From Collinsella sp. (GTDB taxonomy: Bacteria > Actinomycetota > Coriobacteriia > Coriobacteriales > Coriobacteriaceae), in the NCBI GenBank assembly GCA_018382125.1, contig JAGZQO010000018.1, forward strand, positions 1-41,815: a stretch of DNA of 41,815 nt, read 5' to 3'. Shown here in pieces: positions 41,777 through 41,815 of the stretch. How positions within the stretch are numbered: the first letter of the stretch is position 1; each line of letters begins with the position of its first letter. Made by a program: the position numbers and the translations under genes. The notes under the pieces were generated by a model, which was not told the DNA's origin, ran no database searches, and saw only the letters and a program-made list of their open reading frames with translations.

Positions 41777-41815
41777 GAAAGGGAGGGGACACCGCCTAGA
41801 ATTCGTCGTTGGAGT

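Overview
The window looks like chromosomal DNA of a Coriobacteriia gut actinobacterium, most likely Collinsella or a close relative. This is an inference from several signs: GC-rich third codon positions, frequent TTG/GTG starts with good AGGAGG-type ribosome sites, a CGAAC-N4-GTTCG (Gram-positive/actinobacterial) SOS-type box, a wall protein ending in an LAXTG signal, and dispersed palindromes of a style I associate with Collinsella. No tRNA, rRNA or CRISPR array was seen.

Positions 1-14150 are an accessory, scarred region. It holds an intact AAA/DUF4143-type ATPase, a two-gene unit that looks like a nuclease plus a HEPN-type RNase (1915-4174), a DUF3800 protein, an excisionase-like gene, a LytTR/DUF3021 regulator-membrane pair, and a PadR/DUF1700 operon. 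The ABC ATPase of that operon is cut off by the end of an IS3-type element. A PH-domain membrane protein and a flavodoxin-like reductase are intact. Between these lie several decayed genes: a GyrI-like tail, plasmid/ICE-type fragments, a DUF4143 tail and a frameshifted AAA ATPase.

Positions 14284-29613 are ordinary chromosome. They carry a type IIA topoisomerase pair (parE-parC type) with an SOS-like box upstream, a lipoprotein, a 1455-residue cell-wall-anchored surface protein preceded by a LuxR-type regulator, and a histidine kinase/response regulator pair. That pair is divergent from a redox operon: a 49-residue CXXC protein, a NapH-like polyferredoxin membrane protein and a thioredoxin-like lipoprotein. 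A MacB/FtsX-type ABC exporter with a very large extracytoplasmic domain follows (29868-33116).

Positions 33217-39217 hold the most interesting system. It comprises two paralogous MFS carriers, a TetR regulator, an agmatine-deiminase-family guanidine hydrolase and an ornithine-carbamoyltransferase-like enzyme. TetR-type palindromes sit on both promoters. The deiminase keeps its catalytic residues. The carbamoyltransferase keeps its carbamoyl-phosphate site but has lost all three ornithine-contact motifs. This suggests a deiminase pathway for a guanidino compound other than arginine or agmatine.

Positions 39218-41815 contain a tRNA-dihydrouridine synthase, a lone ribbon-helix-helix protein with palindromic operators, and a dense set of large inverted repeats (39303-39647, 40621-40749, 41441-41669), several of which look like dispersed non-coding elements.
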